The notes below the pieces were generated by a model that saw nothing but the letters and a program-made list of their open reading frames with translations, did not search any database and was not told where the DNA came from. The translations under genes were made by a program, and so were the position numbers. Shown in pieces: positions 16,982 to 25,133 of a stretch of 64,000 bases of DNA (positions within the stretch are counted from its first letter, which is position 1; each line of letters begins with the position of its first letter). The stretch comes from JBEKCB01 sp052139675 (GTDB lineage Bacteria; Planctomycetota; Brocadiia; CAIUPP01): assembly GCA_052139675.1 (NCBI GenBank), contig JBKQWE010000025.1:8774-72773 (forward strand), written 5' to 3'.

Positions 16982-18001
16982 TCACTTCGCGGAATCTCCA
17001 TATTCCGCAATCAGCTTCTCGTCCGCCGCGGCCTCGGATCCGGCAAGCCCCTCGTCCAGGAGCGCTACGAAGCGCGCTTCGGGTATGCGGCGCGACAGGG
17101 CGTTCATCCGGTCGCCGATCTCCCGGATTCGATTCACGCGCTCAACGATGCGTTTCAACTCCGCCTCGCTGCCGGTTTGAGGGAATTTCGTCATGGCCGA
17201 CGACTGCAGCGTCAGGCCCATGAATTCACCGAGCAGGAGCGTCTTCTCGGCCTCCAGCCGCTTTCCGAGGACGATGCAGTCCCGCGCCGCCTGCTCGTTG
17301 GCGCCTTCCCAATCCAGGCAGCGCCAGCCGGCATTGCCCAATTGCGCCTCACCGCGGAAGGAGAGCGCCAGGTAACGCGCGGTGAATTTCGGGTAGCCGG
17401 CGAATTCGCCCGCGGCCACGGCGTCCAGTCGCAGCGCCGCGCAGTACGAGTCGAATTTCGGATGGCGGCTCGCCTCGGCCAGCGCCCGGGCGGCGTCGGC
17501 GAACTTCCCTTCATTCGCCCGCCACGCCGCCTCGAGGTAGTAAGGGACGGAGTTTTCCGGCTCCAGTTTCCGCCATCGGTCCAGGGCTTCCAGGAACTCC
17601 GGTTCGGATACTTCCCTCTGCCGCTGAAAAACGGTCGCCCGGTACGCAAGATCGGCCAGCGGCGCCGGATCTTCGGGCGCTTTGGAAACGGCCAGGCGCA
17701 GCAGCGCGGGCGCGAGAGGATTTTCCGGGGTGGCGACCGCAACGGCGCCCAGCAGCAAGCGGACATCTCCGCTGTCGCGGATTCTCCCCAGGTCCGTCGG
17801 CGTGAACTGCATGGCCTGGAAAAGCTCCGTCATCTTTCTCATATTCTGCTGGTTCAGAAGCGGGGAATGCTTATCGGGTTTCAGCGCGGCCAACTCGTGC
17901 AGGTCATTGAACGTGGGCGGGTGGCTCGGCGCAGTCCGGCATGCGGCAAGGGAGACGGCGACCCACGCGGCGGCTGAGATCGTGAGCAGGGTTCGCTTCA
18001 T
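16982..18001 (-). CDS. Lipoprotein with TPR-like helical repeats
   Basis: A 339-residue protein with a lipoprotein signal peptide (MKRTLLTISAAAWVAVSLAAC, lipobox LAAC), so it is probably anchored to the inner or outer membrane. The mature part is alpha-helical with TPR-like spacing (PAPLADLAYRATVFQ, PYYLEAAWRANEGKFADAA). No catalytic motif is seen. A GAGGAGAT ribosome-binding site supports the start at 18001. It follows murJ on the same strand after 41 bp, so the two may be co-transcribed. The function is unknown. Confidence 0.75.
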   Translation of the reverse strand: MKRTLLTISAAAWVAVSLAACRTAPSHPPTFNDLHELAALKPDKHSPLLNQQNMRKMTELFQAMQFTPTDLGRIRDSGDVRLLLGAVAVATPENPLAPALLRLAVSKAPEDPAPLADLAYRATVFQRQREVSEPEFLEALDRWRKLEPENSVPYYLEAAWRANEGKFADAARALAEASRHPKFDSYCAALRLDAVAAGEFAGYPKFTARYLALSFRGEAQLGNAGWRCLDWEGANEQAARDCIVLGKRLEAEKTLLLGEFMGLTLQSSAMTKFPQTGSEAELKRIVERVNRIREIGDRMNALSRRIPEARFVALLDEGLAGSEAAADEKLIAEYGDSAK

Positions 18002-18042
18002 GGTCCATCTCCTCGCCATCAGGTTTTCCGAGCCTCAATCGC

Positions 18043-19638
18043 TCAGCCGTCCGAAGCAGCCGGATCTTTCTTGCGGCGGAAGGACTGCATGAACTCGCGC
18101 AGCTCCGTTGCGCCCAGCGCCCAGGCCGCCAGCAGGAAGACCCCGCACACCGCCGTCAGGGCGCAGCCGAGCGCCAGGAGCTGCCAGGCCCGCGGCGCGG
18201 CCGCCGCCGGCCCGCCGGCCGCCCGCAGGATTCCGTAGAACGCGCCGTATCCGGCCAACCCGGCGACCGCGGCGGCGACGGCGGACTTGACCGCGCTGGC
18301 CGCCACGGCGCGCCCGCCCATCGGACCGATCTTCCTTCTCAGGTGTATCCACAGCAGCGCCATGTTCCCGACTCCGCAGATGCTGCTCGCGAGCGCCAGC
18401 CCCGCCTCGCGCATCGGCCAGACCAGGATCGCGTTCAGGGTGAAGTTCGCGCCGACCATCATCACGGCGATTCGCCGGGGCGTGTAGACGTCCTGCTGCG
18501 CGTAGAACGCGCGCGCCAGCACCTGCACGCCGCAGAACGCCCACAGGCCGAGGGTAAAACAGAAGAAGACCGCCGCCGTCCGCGCCGTGGCATCGGCGGT
18601 GAACCGCCCGCCTTGATAGAGCGCCCGCACGATCGGCGCGCTGAGCGCAACCGTGGCGGCGACGCAGGGAAGCGATACGAAGAACACCGTCCGCAGCGAC
18701 AGGCCCACGGCGCTCAGGAACGCCTTGCGGTCGCCCACGGCCTCGTGATGCGCCAGCGCGGGAAGCACCGCCGTCGCCAGCGCGATCCCCAGCACGCCCA
18801 GCGGAAACTGCATCAGCCGGTTGCCGTAGAAGAGCGCGCTGTTCGCGCCCGCGTCCTTCACGCAGAACTGGGCGAAGAGCTGGTCCACGTACGTGTTGAC
18901 CTGGATGACGCCCACTCCCAGCGCCACCGGCAGCATCAGTTGAACGATCTGCCGCAGTCCCGGATGCGCCAGGTCCCAGACCATCTCAAAATGCATCCCG
19001 CAGCGCCGCAGCATCAGCGCTTGGTAGACGAATTGCAGCCCGCCGGAAATCAGCACGCCCACCGCCAGCGCGGTGACGCCGCGGTTCAGGTCCGTGACGC
19101 CGCAGCGCCACAGCAGGATGATCGCGGCGATCCAGCAGATGTTCATGATCGTCGGAGCGAATGCGGGCCGGAGGAAATGCCCTTGGACGTTCAGCGCCGC
19201 GCCCTGCAGCGCGGTCAGGCAGATCAGCGGGAGGTACGGCATCAGGATCATCAGCAGCAGGCAGAAGAGCCGCCACTTCTCCGCGAGCAGGCCCGAGAGC
19301 ATCGCCGCGGCGCAGAGCAGCCAGGCCAGGAGCGTGATGGCCATGAGGAGCGCGGCGAGCGCGGTCATGACCGCGTTGAGCAGCCGCCGCGCGTCGCCGG
19401 CGGGATCGAGTCCCTCGCGCGCGTAGATCGGGACGAACGATGCGTTCAGCGCCCCTTCGCCGAAGAGAGAGCGAAACTGGTTCGGCACCTGGAAGGCCAT
19501 GAAGAACATGTCCGTCGCGACGCCCGCGCCGAAGAAGCGCGCGGTGCAAACTTCGCGCACGAGCCCGAGCATCCGGCTGGCCAGCGTCCCAAGGCCGGTC
19601 TTGAGCATGCCGGGAAGTATGTCGTGTTTTTCAGGCAT
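18043..19638 (-). CDS. murJ: Lipid II flippase MurJ
   Basis: Moves lipid-linked peptidoglycan precursors across the inner membrane. The 531-residue polytopic protein of the MOP superfamily starts with the characteristic TLASRMLGLVREVCTARFFG and FQVPNQFRSLFGEGALNASF blocks, followed by about 14 membrane segments. Conserved charged residues in the central cavity region (ASRMLGLVRE, NQFRSLFGEGA) are present. A short lysine-rich tail ends the protein. The gene lies downstream of the aldolase on the same strand, with a perfect 29-bp palindrome between them. Confidence 0.93.
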   Translation of the reverse strand: MPEKHDILPGMLKTGLGTLASRMLGLVREVCTARFFGAGVATDMFFMAFQVPNQFRSLFGEGALNASFVPIYAREGLDPAGDARRLLNAVMTALAALLMAITLLAWLLCAAAMLSGLLAEKWRLFCLLLMILMPYLPLICLTALQGAALNVQGHFLRPAFAPTIMNICWIAAIILLWRCGVTDLNRGVTALAVGVLISGGLQFVYQALMLRRCGMHFEMVWDLAHPGLRQIVQLMLPVALGVGVIQVNTYVDQLFAQFCVKDAGANSALFYGNRLMQFPLGVLGIALATAVLPALAHHEAVGDRKAFLSAVGLSLRTVFFVSLPCVAATVALSAPIVRALYQGGRFTADATARTAAVFFCFTLGLWAFCGVQVLARAFYAQQDVYTPRRIAVMMVGANFTLNAILVWPMREAGLALASSICGVGNMALLWIHLRRKIGPMGGRAVAASAVKSAVAAAVAGLAGYGAFYGILRAAGGPAAAAPRAWQLLALGCALTAVCGVFLLAAWALGATELREFMQSFRRKKDPAASDG

Positions 19639-19653
19639 CTATATCGGACTCGT

Positions 19654-19730
19654 AATCGTCCTCGTCGTCGTCCTCGTCCTCGAACGGCCGTTACGCACGA
19701 CCGAGGACGAGGACGACGACGAGGACGATT
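19654..19730. repeat. Perfect 29-bp inverted repeat built of GGACGA units
   Basis: Arms at 19654-19682 and 19702-19730 are exactly complementary and consist of GTCCTC/GTCGTC and GAGGAC/GACGAC units, with a 19-base loop containing AACGGCCGTTACG. The same unit and loop recur at 20666-20752, so the two elements flank the aldolase gene. Confidence 0.85.
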
Positions 19731-19736
19731 GGGAGT

Positions 19737-20645
19737 TTACGCGCACAGTTTCGCCCGCGAGCCGGCGATGCCGTAGACCTCGACGATGAGTTCCTCGACC
19801 TTCGCGGCGACGGCCTCCTGCGCGGCCTGCTCGCCCTTGCCGGCGGCCAGCGACTTTTCGTAAGCCTGTCGTATCTCCGTTCCGATGTTGATCTTAGCGA
19901 TGCCGTTGCGGATGCCTTCGAGGACGGATTCTTTCTGCACGCCCGATCCGCCGTGGAGCACCAGCGGCACGCCGGCGGCCAGGCGCAAGGCGCGCAGATG
20001 TTCGATGTGCAGGCGCGCGGAAAACTTCGCCTGGTCCTTGGCCGCGCCGGTGATCGCGCCGTGGATGCTGCCGGCGGCCACGCTCAGCCAGTCCACGCCG
20101 GTCTCCTTCACGAACCGCCGCGCCTCGTCCGGGTCGGTGAATCCTCTCTTCGTCCGGAAGAGTTCCTCGTACGGCGGGATCGGCCCGGCCTCGTGTCCGA
20201 GCACCGCGCCGAGCTCCGCCTCGACGGCCACCTTCGGGTGGCACATCTCGACCACCTTCCGGACCGCCGCGATGTTCTCTTCCAGCGGCAGGCGCGAGCC
20301 GTCGAGCATCACCGACTCGAACCGGAGGTCCAGTCCCTTGCGGATCAGCTTCTCCCAATCCAGGCGCTTGTGTTCCTCGTCAATCACCGGCACGTGGTCG
20401 AGGTGGAGCGCCACGAACTCCGGGTTCGCCTCCTTGCGGTACTCGGCGGCGACCGCGTCGAAACTCTTCGCGCCGAACCGCGTCACGTCCGGCATCGCCA
20501 CCTCGGCCAGCCCGAACGTCCCGAGCCGCTCAAGCGTCCGCGCCACCGGCCGGGTCATCGGCAGGTAGGCGATATTGAACGCCGGGATCAGGATCCGCTT
20601 CTCGCACGCCGACTTCATCATCTCCGCGACGGAGGGTCTCTTCAC
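19737..20645 (-). CDS. Class II (zinc) fructose-bisphosphate/tagatose-bisphosphate aldolase family protein
   Basis: A 302-residue metal-dependent aldolase cleaving a ketose bisphosphate or ketose phosphate into DHAP and an aldehyde. Family features: ILIPAFNIAYL at the N-terminus, ALHLDHVP with the zinc His, LDGSRLPLEENIA, VEAELGAVLGHE, VAAGSIHG and LHGGSG with further zinc His residues, and KINIGTEIR for phosphate binding. GTG 20645 was chosen because GGGAG lies just upstream; the longer frame would translate the palindrome into an Arg-rich string. Being divergent from ribulokinase and epimerase genes suggests a role in sugar breakdown. The true substrate (fructose-1,6-bisphosphate or another) is not decided by sequence. 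Confidence 0.85.
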   Translation of the reverse strand: MKRPSVAEMMKSACEKRILIPAFNIAYLPMTRPVARTLERLGTFGLAEVAMPDVTRFGAKSFDAVAAEYRKEANPEFVALHLDHVPVIDEEHKRLDWEKLIRKGLDLRFESVMLDGSRLPLEENIAAVRKVVEMCHPKVAVEAELGAVLGHEAGPIPPYEELFRTKRGFTDPDEARRFVKETGVDWLSVAAGSIHGAITGAAKDQAKFSARLHIEHLRALRLAAGVPLVLHGGSGVQKESVLEGIRNGIAKINIGTEIRQAYEKSLAAGKGEQAAQEAVAAKVEELIVEVYGIAGSRAKLCA

Positions 20646-20665
20646 CGCGAGTCTCCCATAAAGCA

Positions 20666-20752
20666 ATCGTCCTCGTCGTCGTCCTCGTCCCCGTCCTCGA
20701 ACGGCCGTTACGAACGGCCGAGGACGAGGACGAGATCGAGGACGAGGACGAT
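20666..20752. repeat. Palindrome of GGACGA units in the aldolase leader
   Basis: Arms of 34 bases (20666-20699 and 20719-20752) match at 30 positions and share units and the AACGGCCGTTACG loop with the element at 19654-19730. It lies just upstream of the aldolase ribosome-binding site, so any aldolase transcript would carry it in its 5' leader. Confidence 0.8.
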
Positions 20753-20834
20753 CCGTTCCAACGGCTCGCGCAGCATATCGCGCGCAGGGGCGCGGCGTCA
20801 AACGGCTGCACCTATGTCAGTTTGGACAAAGCCC

Positions 20835-20862
20835 TTGCAAAAACCGCCGCCTCGGAGATAAT
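20835..20862 (+). promoter_or_regulatory. Candidate promoter for ribulokinase
   Basis: TTGCAA (20835-20840), a 16-bp spacer and GATAAT (20857-20862), about 50 bp before the ATG at 20913. Confidence 0.45.
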
Positions 20863-20912
20863 AGTGCAACGGTCCAATCCGCTGGATGTCAAAATGTTCC
20901 GGGGAGCCGGCG

Positions 20913-22625
20913 ATGAAGAGATATGCGTTGGGACTCGACTACGGGACGAACTCCTGCCGCTGCCTGATCGTGGACCTGGCCGACGGGCGCGAGGTGGAAA
21001 GCTGCGTGTTCGATTTCCCGTCCGGCGCGGCGGGTATCCTGCTCGATCCGCGCGAGCCGAACCTGGCGCGGCAGAATCCGCAGGACTACGTCGCCGCGCT
21101 GGGCGTCGTGCCTCGGACGATCCGCCGCGCGAGGAAGGCGGACCGCCGGTTCGACCCGGCGCAGATCGTCGGCATCGGCGTGGACACCACCGGCAGCACG
21201 CCGATGCCGGTGGACCGCGACGGCACGCCGCTGGCGATGCTGCCGCAGTTCAAGGGGAACCTCGATGCGATGGCCTGGCTCTGGAAGGACCATACCGGCC
21301 ACGCCGAGGCGGCGGAGATCACCGCCCGCGCGCGGAAAATCCGCCCGCAGTACCTGGCCAAATGCGGCGGGACTTATTCCTCGGAGTGGTTCTGGAGCAA
21401 GGCCCTGTGCTGCAAGCGCGCCGCGCCGAAGGTCTTCGCCGCCGCGCACAGCTTCGTCGAGCACTGCGACTGGATGCCCGCGCTGCTCGCCGGCGACACG
21501 CGGCCGGAGAAAATCGTCCGCGGCGTCTGCGCCGCCGGCCACAAGGCGATGTACTGCCCGGAATGGGGCGGCCTGCCGGACGAGGAGTTCCTGCGCGGGC
21601 TCGACCCGGCGCTGGCCGCGCTCCGCCGGCGGCTCTACGAGAGGGCGGTGCCCGCCGACCACGGGGCGGGGCGGCTCTCGGCGGAATGGGCGAAGAAGCT
21701 CGGGCTGAGGCCGGGCATCGCGGTCGCCGCCGGCGCGTTCGACGCGCACATGGGCGCGGTCGGCGCCGGGATCCGCGAGGGCACGCTCGTGAAAATCCTC
21801 GGCACGAGCACCTGCGACATGATGGTCATGCCCAACGCGAAGAAGCTCGCCGACATCCCCGGAGTCTGCGGGATCGTGGACGGCTCGATCCTGCCCGGGT
21901 TCTACGGCATCGAGGCCGGGCAATCGGCGGTCGGCGACATCTTCCTCTGGTTCATCGCCCATCTCGTGCCGGAGCGCTTCGGCCGGACGACGGACGAGAA
22001 ATTCAAGACGCTCGGCGCGCTCGCCGCGAAGCAGAAGCCCGGCGAGCACGGCCTGCTGGCGCTCGACTGGAACAACGGCAACCGCACGATCCTCGTGGAC
22101 GTGCGCCTGAGCGGGCTGCTGCTCGGGCAGACGCTGCACACCGAGGCGCACGAGATTTACCGTGCGCTGATCGAGGCGACCGCGTTCGGCGCGCTGACGA
22201 TCGCCAAGCGCATCGAGGAGTACGGCGTGCCGGTGAAGGAGTTCGTCAACTGCGGCGGCCTGGCGGCGAAGAACCCGCTGCTGATGCAGATCTACGCCGA
22301 CGTCACCGGGCGGCCGATGAAGGTCTCGCGCAGCGACCAGACCTGCGCGCTCGGCGCGGCCATCTTCGGCGCCGTCGCGGCCGGCAAAGAGGCCGGCGGA
22401 TTCGCCGGCGTGCCCGAGGCGCAGCGGGCCGTCTGCGGCGTGAAGGACAAGTTCTACCGCCCGAACCCCAAGGCGCAGGCGGTCTACGCCGAGCTCTACC
22501 CGCTCTACCGCGCGCTCCACGACGCCTTCGGCACTCGCGAGTGGTCGGGCAAACTCGACCACGTGATGAAGGACCTGATCCAAATACGCGAACGGCAACG
22601 GGCCGGAAGTCAGAAGTCAGAATGA
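20913..22625 (+). CDS. araB: Ribulokinase (FGGY family)
   Basis: Phosphorylates ribulose to ribulose 5-phosphate in arabinose-type pentose breakdown. The 570-residue FGGY kinase has the N-terminal ATPase core YALGLDYGTNSCRCLIVD, the VGIGVDTTGSTPMPVD block typical of ribulokinases, the LWKDHT sugar-binding loop, the catalytic Asp in AGAFDAHMGAVGAG, and the C-terminal ATP-binding VNCGGLAAKNPLLMQIYAD. The start at 20913 follows a GGGGAG-type site. The next gene is the cognate 4-epimerase. The stop codon lies inside the left arm of a downstream palindrome. Confidence 0.92.
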   Translation: MKRYALGLDYGTNSCRCLIVDLADGREVESCVFDFPSGAAGILLDPREPNLARQNPQDYVAALGVVPRTIRRARKADRRFDPAQIVGIGVDTTGSTPMPVDRDGTPLAMLPQFKGNLDAMAWLWKDHTGHAEAAEITARARKIRPQYLAKCGGTYSSEWFWSKALCCKRAAPKVFAAAHSFVEHCDWMPALLAGDTRPEKIVRGVCAAGHKAMYCPEWGGLPDEEFLRGLDPALAALRRRLYERAVPADHGAGRLSAEWAKKLGLRPGIAVAAGAFDAHMGAVGAGIREGTLVKILGTSTCDMMVMPNAKKLADIPGVCGIVDGSILPGFYGIEAGQSAVGDIFLWFIAHLVPERFGRTTDEKFKTLGALAAKQKPGEHGLLALDWNNGNRTILVDVRLSGLLLGQTLHTEAHEIYRALIEATAFGALTIAKRIEEYGVPVKEFVNCGGLAAKNPLLMQIYADVTGRPMKVSRSDQTCALGAAIFGAVAAGKEAGGFAGVPEAQRAVCGVKDKFYRPNPKAQAVYAELYPLYRALHDAFGTREWSGKLDHVMKDLIQIRERQRAGSQKSE

Positions 22626-22672
22626 TGAGTGACGAAGTGCTTCATCACTCATCATTCGCACTTCTCAGTTTC
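22606..22672. repeat. Palindrome at the araB-araD junction
   Basis: GAATGATGAGTGACGAAG and CTTCATCACTCATCATTC pair with one mismatch around a 2-base loop, with further pairing outside (AAGTCAGAA against TTCGCACTTC). It includes the araB stop codon and could trim or stabilise the dicistronic message. Confidence 0.7.
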
Positions 22673-22692
22673 CTTGGTGGTGAGAAGAATCC

Positions 22693-23385
22693 ATGCTTGA
22701 GGACCTGAAGGCGCAGGTGTGCCGGGCGAACCGGGAACTGGAGCGCTGCCGGCTGGTGACGCTGACGTTCGGCAACGTCAGCGGTTTCGACCGCGCGAAG
22801 GGGATGATGGCGATCAAGCCCAGCGGCGTCGGCTATGCGCAGTTGAAGCCGCGCGACATCGTGATCGTGGACCTGGACGGAGTGCGCGCGGAGGGCAGGC
22901 TGGAACCCTCGACGGACGCGCCGACGCACCTGGCGCTCTACCGCGCTTTCGCGGGGATCGGCGGCGTGACGCACACGCACAGCCCCTGCGCGACGATGTT
23001 CGCGCAGGCCGGCCGCGGCATTCCGTGCCTCGGGACGACGCACGCGGACCATTTCAACGGCGAGGTGCCCGTCACGCGGGCCCTGACTCGCAAAGAGGTC
23101 GCCGGCCAGTACGAGGTGAACACCGGCCGCGCGATCGTGGAGCGGTTCAGGAGGATCAACCCGAACGAGATGCCCGCCGTCCTCGTCGCACATCATGGCC
23201 CGTTCACATGGGGCAGGACCGCGGCCGAATCGCTGACGAACAGCGTCGCGCTCGAACTGGTCGCGCAGACCGCGCTGGGCACGTTGCAACTCAACGGCGC
23301 AATCGGCCCGATCCCGGATTTCCTCCTCGCGAAACACTTCCTCCGCAAGCACGGACCGGGCGCGTATTACGGGCAGAAAAGCTAG
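22693..23385 (+). CDS. araD: L-ribulose-5-phosphate 4-epimerase
   Basis: Converts L-ribulose 5-phosphate to D-xylulose 5-phosphate, linking arabinose to the pentose phosphate pathway. The 230-residue class II aldolase-fold protein has TFGNVSGFD (phosphate loop), IKPSGVGY, the zinc-binding THTHSPCATMF, and VLVAHHGPFTWG with the third zinc His. The TTHADHFNGEVP region is typical of AraD/UlaF. It follows araB and overlaps the convergent MFS gene by 4 bp. UlaF or SgbE activity on L-ribulose 5-phosphate from other sugars is the same reaction. Confidence 0.92.
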   Translation: MLEDLKAQVCRANRELERCRLVTLTFGNVSGFDRAKGMMAIKPSGVGYAQLKPRDIVIVDLDGVRAEGRLEPSTDAPTHLALYRAFAGIGGVTHTHSPCATMFAQAGRGIPCLGTTHADHFNGEVPVTRALTRKEVAGQYEVNTGRAIVERFRRINPNEMPAVLVAHHGPFTWGRTAAESLTNSVALELVAQTALGTLQLNGAIGPIPDFLLAKHFLRKHGPGAYYGQKS

Positions 23386-24671
23386 CCGACTTCCTTTTCG
23401 CGCGCGGGGAAAAATGCCGCGCCGCACGTGGCGGGGATCATCAGGATGAAGCAGATCGCGTAGAGGCAGTGGAACTGCCCGAGCGTGATCGGGCCGACTG
23501 GCACGGCCGCGCTCCGGAGAGCTTCCAGGATCGGGACCGCCACGACTCCGCCGATGCAGAAAATGCCGATGGACAGCACGTTGGCGATGGCAAAATAGAC
23601 CGGCCGGCCGGGAGTCTCCGGCACGGAATCGTAAAGCGCCATCGCCGCGGCGATCGAGAAGGCCGCGTCCGCGAGGCCGACCAGCGCCCAGGCCGCGTAC
23701 AGCGGCCAGGTGCGTTCCGGCGTGCAGAACAGGTACGCGAGGAAGAACAACGTGTACAGCGGCCCGCACGCCCAGAGCACCCGCCGGATGCCGTGCCGGT
23801 GAATGAACCGCCCGCAGAACCCCGTCACGAGCAGCTTCACGCCCAGGTAGCCGATGGCCACGTACGCGATCCGGCTCTCCTTCATCTGGAGCACTTTGAG
23901 ATTGAACACCTGGTAATAGGGGATCGCCAGCAGGAACGGAATGTTGTAGACGAAGAACCCGGCGAGGTAATTGCGGAACGGCTTGACGCGGAGCGCCTCG
24001 CGCGCGTCCTTCCAGGTGACGCGCGCCAACGCCGAGCGGACGGGCATCGGCGCGCGCCGCAGCGCGAGGACCGAGAGCACCCCGAACACGCCGCCGCCGG
24101 CCAGCGCCAGGCCGAGGCCGAACGAATCGGACTTCGCGATCCGCTCGGCTACGTAGCCCGCCACCAGCATCGCCACGATCGTGCACGCGCTGATCACCCG
24201 GAACCGCCAGCCGAGGTAGCCCGGCCGGATGGCCACCGGGATGCTGGACGCCAGCCAATCGTCGGCCAGCGGACGCGTCAGATGATAGGCGGCGCCCGCC
24301 AGAAAAATCCCCGCGCCCAGCGCCCAGAGCCGCAGGCCCGCCGGCAGAAAAGGCGTCGCGAGCGCCGTGACGATCAGCGCCAGCGGCTCGCACAGGGCGA
24401 CCGAGAGGATGAACCGCTTCTTGTCCGGGATGAAATTGACCACCGCGATGCTCACGACTTGCAGCAGGCAGGCGAAGCTCACGACCGACGTGATCAGCCC
24501 GACGCGCTCCTTCGCCAGGCCCAGCGAGAGCGCGAACGAGACGAAAATGAACAGCCCGCCGCCGCAGGTGGTGTCGTAGAAACTCCGCAGCCCGACGCTC
24601 CAGTTGAACGCCGCAAGAGACGTGCGGCTCTGCGCGCGGCTGAGGTTGGGATTCGCGCCGGATTCTTCCAT
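23382..24671 (-). CDS. MFS transporter
   Basis: A 429-residue polytopic protein with 12 predicted membrane segments of the major facilitator type. The loop between segments 2 and 3 (FIPDKKRFILSVALCEP) resembles the MFS signature, and two six-helix halves are separated by a basic cytoplasmic loop (RVTWKDAREALRVKPFRN). It is convergent with araD, so its link to pentose uptake is only positional. The substrate cannot be inferred. Confidence 0.8.
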   Translation of the reverse strand: MEESGANPNLSRAQSRTSLAAFNWSVGLRSFYDTTCGGGLFIFVSFALSLGLAKERVGLITSVVSFACLLQVVSIAVVNFIPDKKRFILSVALCEPLALIVTALATPFLPAGLRLWALGAGIFLAGAAYHLTRPLADDWLASSIPVAIRPGYLGWRFRVISACTIVAMLVAGYVAERIAKSDSFGLGLALAGGGVFGVLSVLALRRAPMPVRSALARVTWKDAREALRVKPFRNYLAGFFVYNIPFLLAIPYYQVFNLKVLQMKESRIAYVAIGYLGVKLLVTGFCGRFIHRHGIRRVLWACGPLYTLFFLAYLFCTPERTWPLYAAWALVGLADAAFSIAAAMALYDSVPETPGRPVYFAIANVLSIGIFCIGGVVAVPILEALRSAAVPVGPITLGQFHCLYAICFILMIPATCGAAFFPAREKEVG

Positions 24672-24752
24672 GGCGTGATTCTACAACGGACGGCGCCGCC
24701 TGCGCGAGTGATGCCCGATGCGGCGTCCCGCGAAAAAGTTGCATAATATCGG

Positions 24753-24837
24753 GTCATTCCGAGCGGAGCGAGGAATCTCATACAGAGCGCGCCGGCGACG
24801 GTCTAAGGTATGAGATGCTTCGCTGCGCTCAGCATGA
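24753..24837. repeat. Imperfect 30-bp inverted repeat
   Basis: Arms at 24753-24782 and 24808-24837 (GTCATTCCGAGCGGAGCGAG; TATGAGATGCTTCGC) match at about 24 of 30 positions. The 310-base gap between the MFS gene and the tRNA holds this element, and then the tRNA promoter; I see no ORF there. Confidence 0.65.
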
Positions 24838-24918
24838 CGCGAGCTGGACTTATGCGCGTTATTTCCTGGATTCCACACTATAGAAATGGAGAGGCGCGCT
24901 TCACTGCGTCCCAATCGC

Positions 24919-24947
24919 TTGACAGTTTCGCCCCGGCCTGATAATTT
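24919..24947 (+). promoter_or_regulatory. Candidate promoter for the CAU tRNA
   Basis: An exact TTGACA (24919-24924), and after it a TGATAATTT stretch that offers TAATTT at 17 bp or ATAATT at 16 bp spacing, about 35 bp before the tRNA. Confidence 0.5.
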
Positions 24948-24981
24948 AAAAGTCTGCCGCTCAGGCCGCTCAGGAGATCAC

Positions 24982-25053
24982 GGCGGGGTAGCTTAAGGGT
25001 TAAGCAGGTTCTTCATAAGGACAAGAGTGTGGGTTCGACTCCCACCCCCGCCA
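24982..25053 (+). tRNA. tRNA with CAU anticodon (elongator Met or Ile2)
   Basis: A complete cloverleaf. The acceptor stem GGCGGGG (24982-24988) pairs with CCCCGCC (25046-25052), followed by discriminator A. The D arm is GCTT/AAGC with a GG-containing loop. The anticodon loop TTCATAA gives CAU. The T arm GTGGG-TTCGACT-CCCAC is perfect. The anticodon stem has one G-A mismatch at its base. No CCA is encoded. The G1-C72 pair excludes an initiator tRNA. Elongator tRNA-Met and lysidine-modified tRNA-Ile2 cannot be separated by eye. Confidence 0.93.
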
Positions 25054-25133
25054 TTCATCACCAGCGCGCAAGGACGATCCGGCCCCGTTGACTCAGGCCG
25101 CGTTTTCCGGTTCCTCTCGGCGAAAGGAAGTTT

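Noticed and set aside
18343..19776. Plus-strand 477-codon ORF opposite murJ
   Set aside because: The translation is His/Arg/Gln-rich shadow sequence; the minus strand gives a complete MurJ with membrane helices.
19737..20801. N-terminal extension of the aldolase beyond base 20645
   Set aside because: The added residues are an Arg-Pro/Arg-Gly string encoded by the GGACGA palindrome, and a good ribosome-binding site precedes the GTG at 20645.
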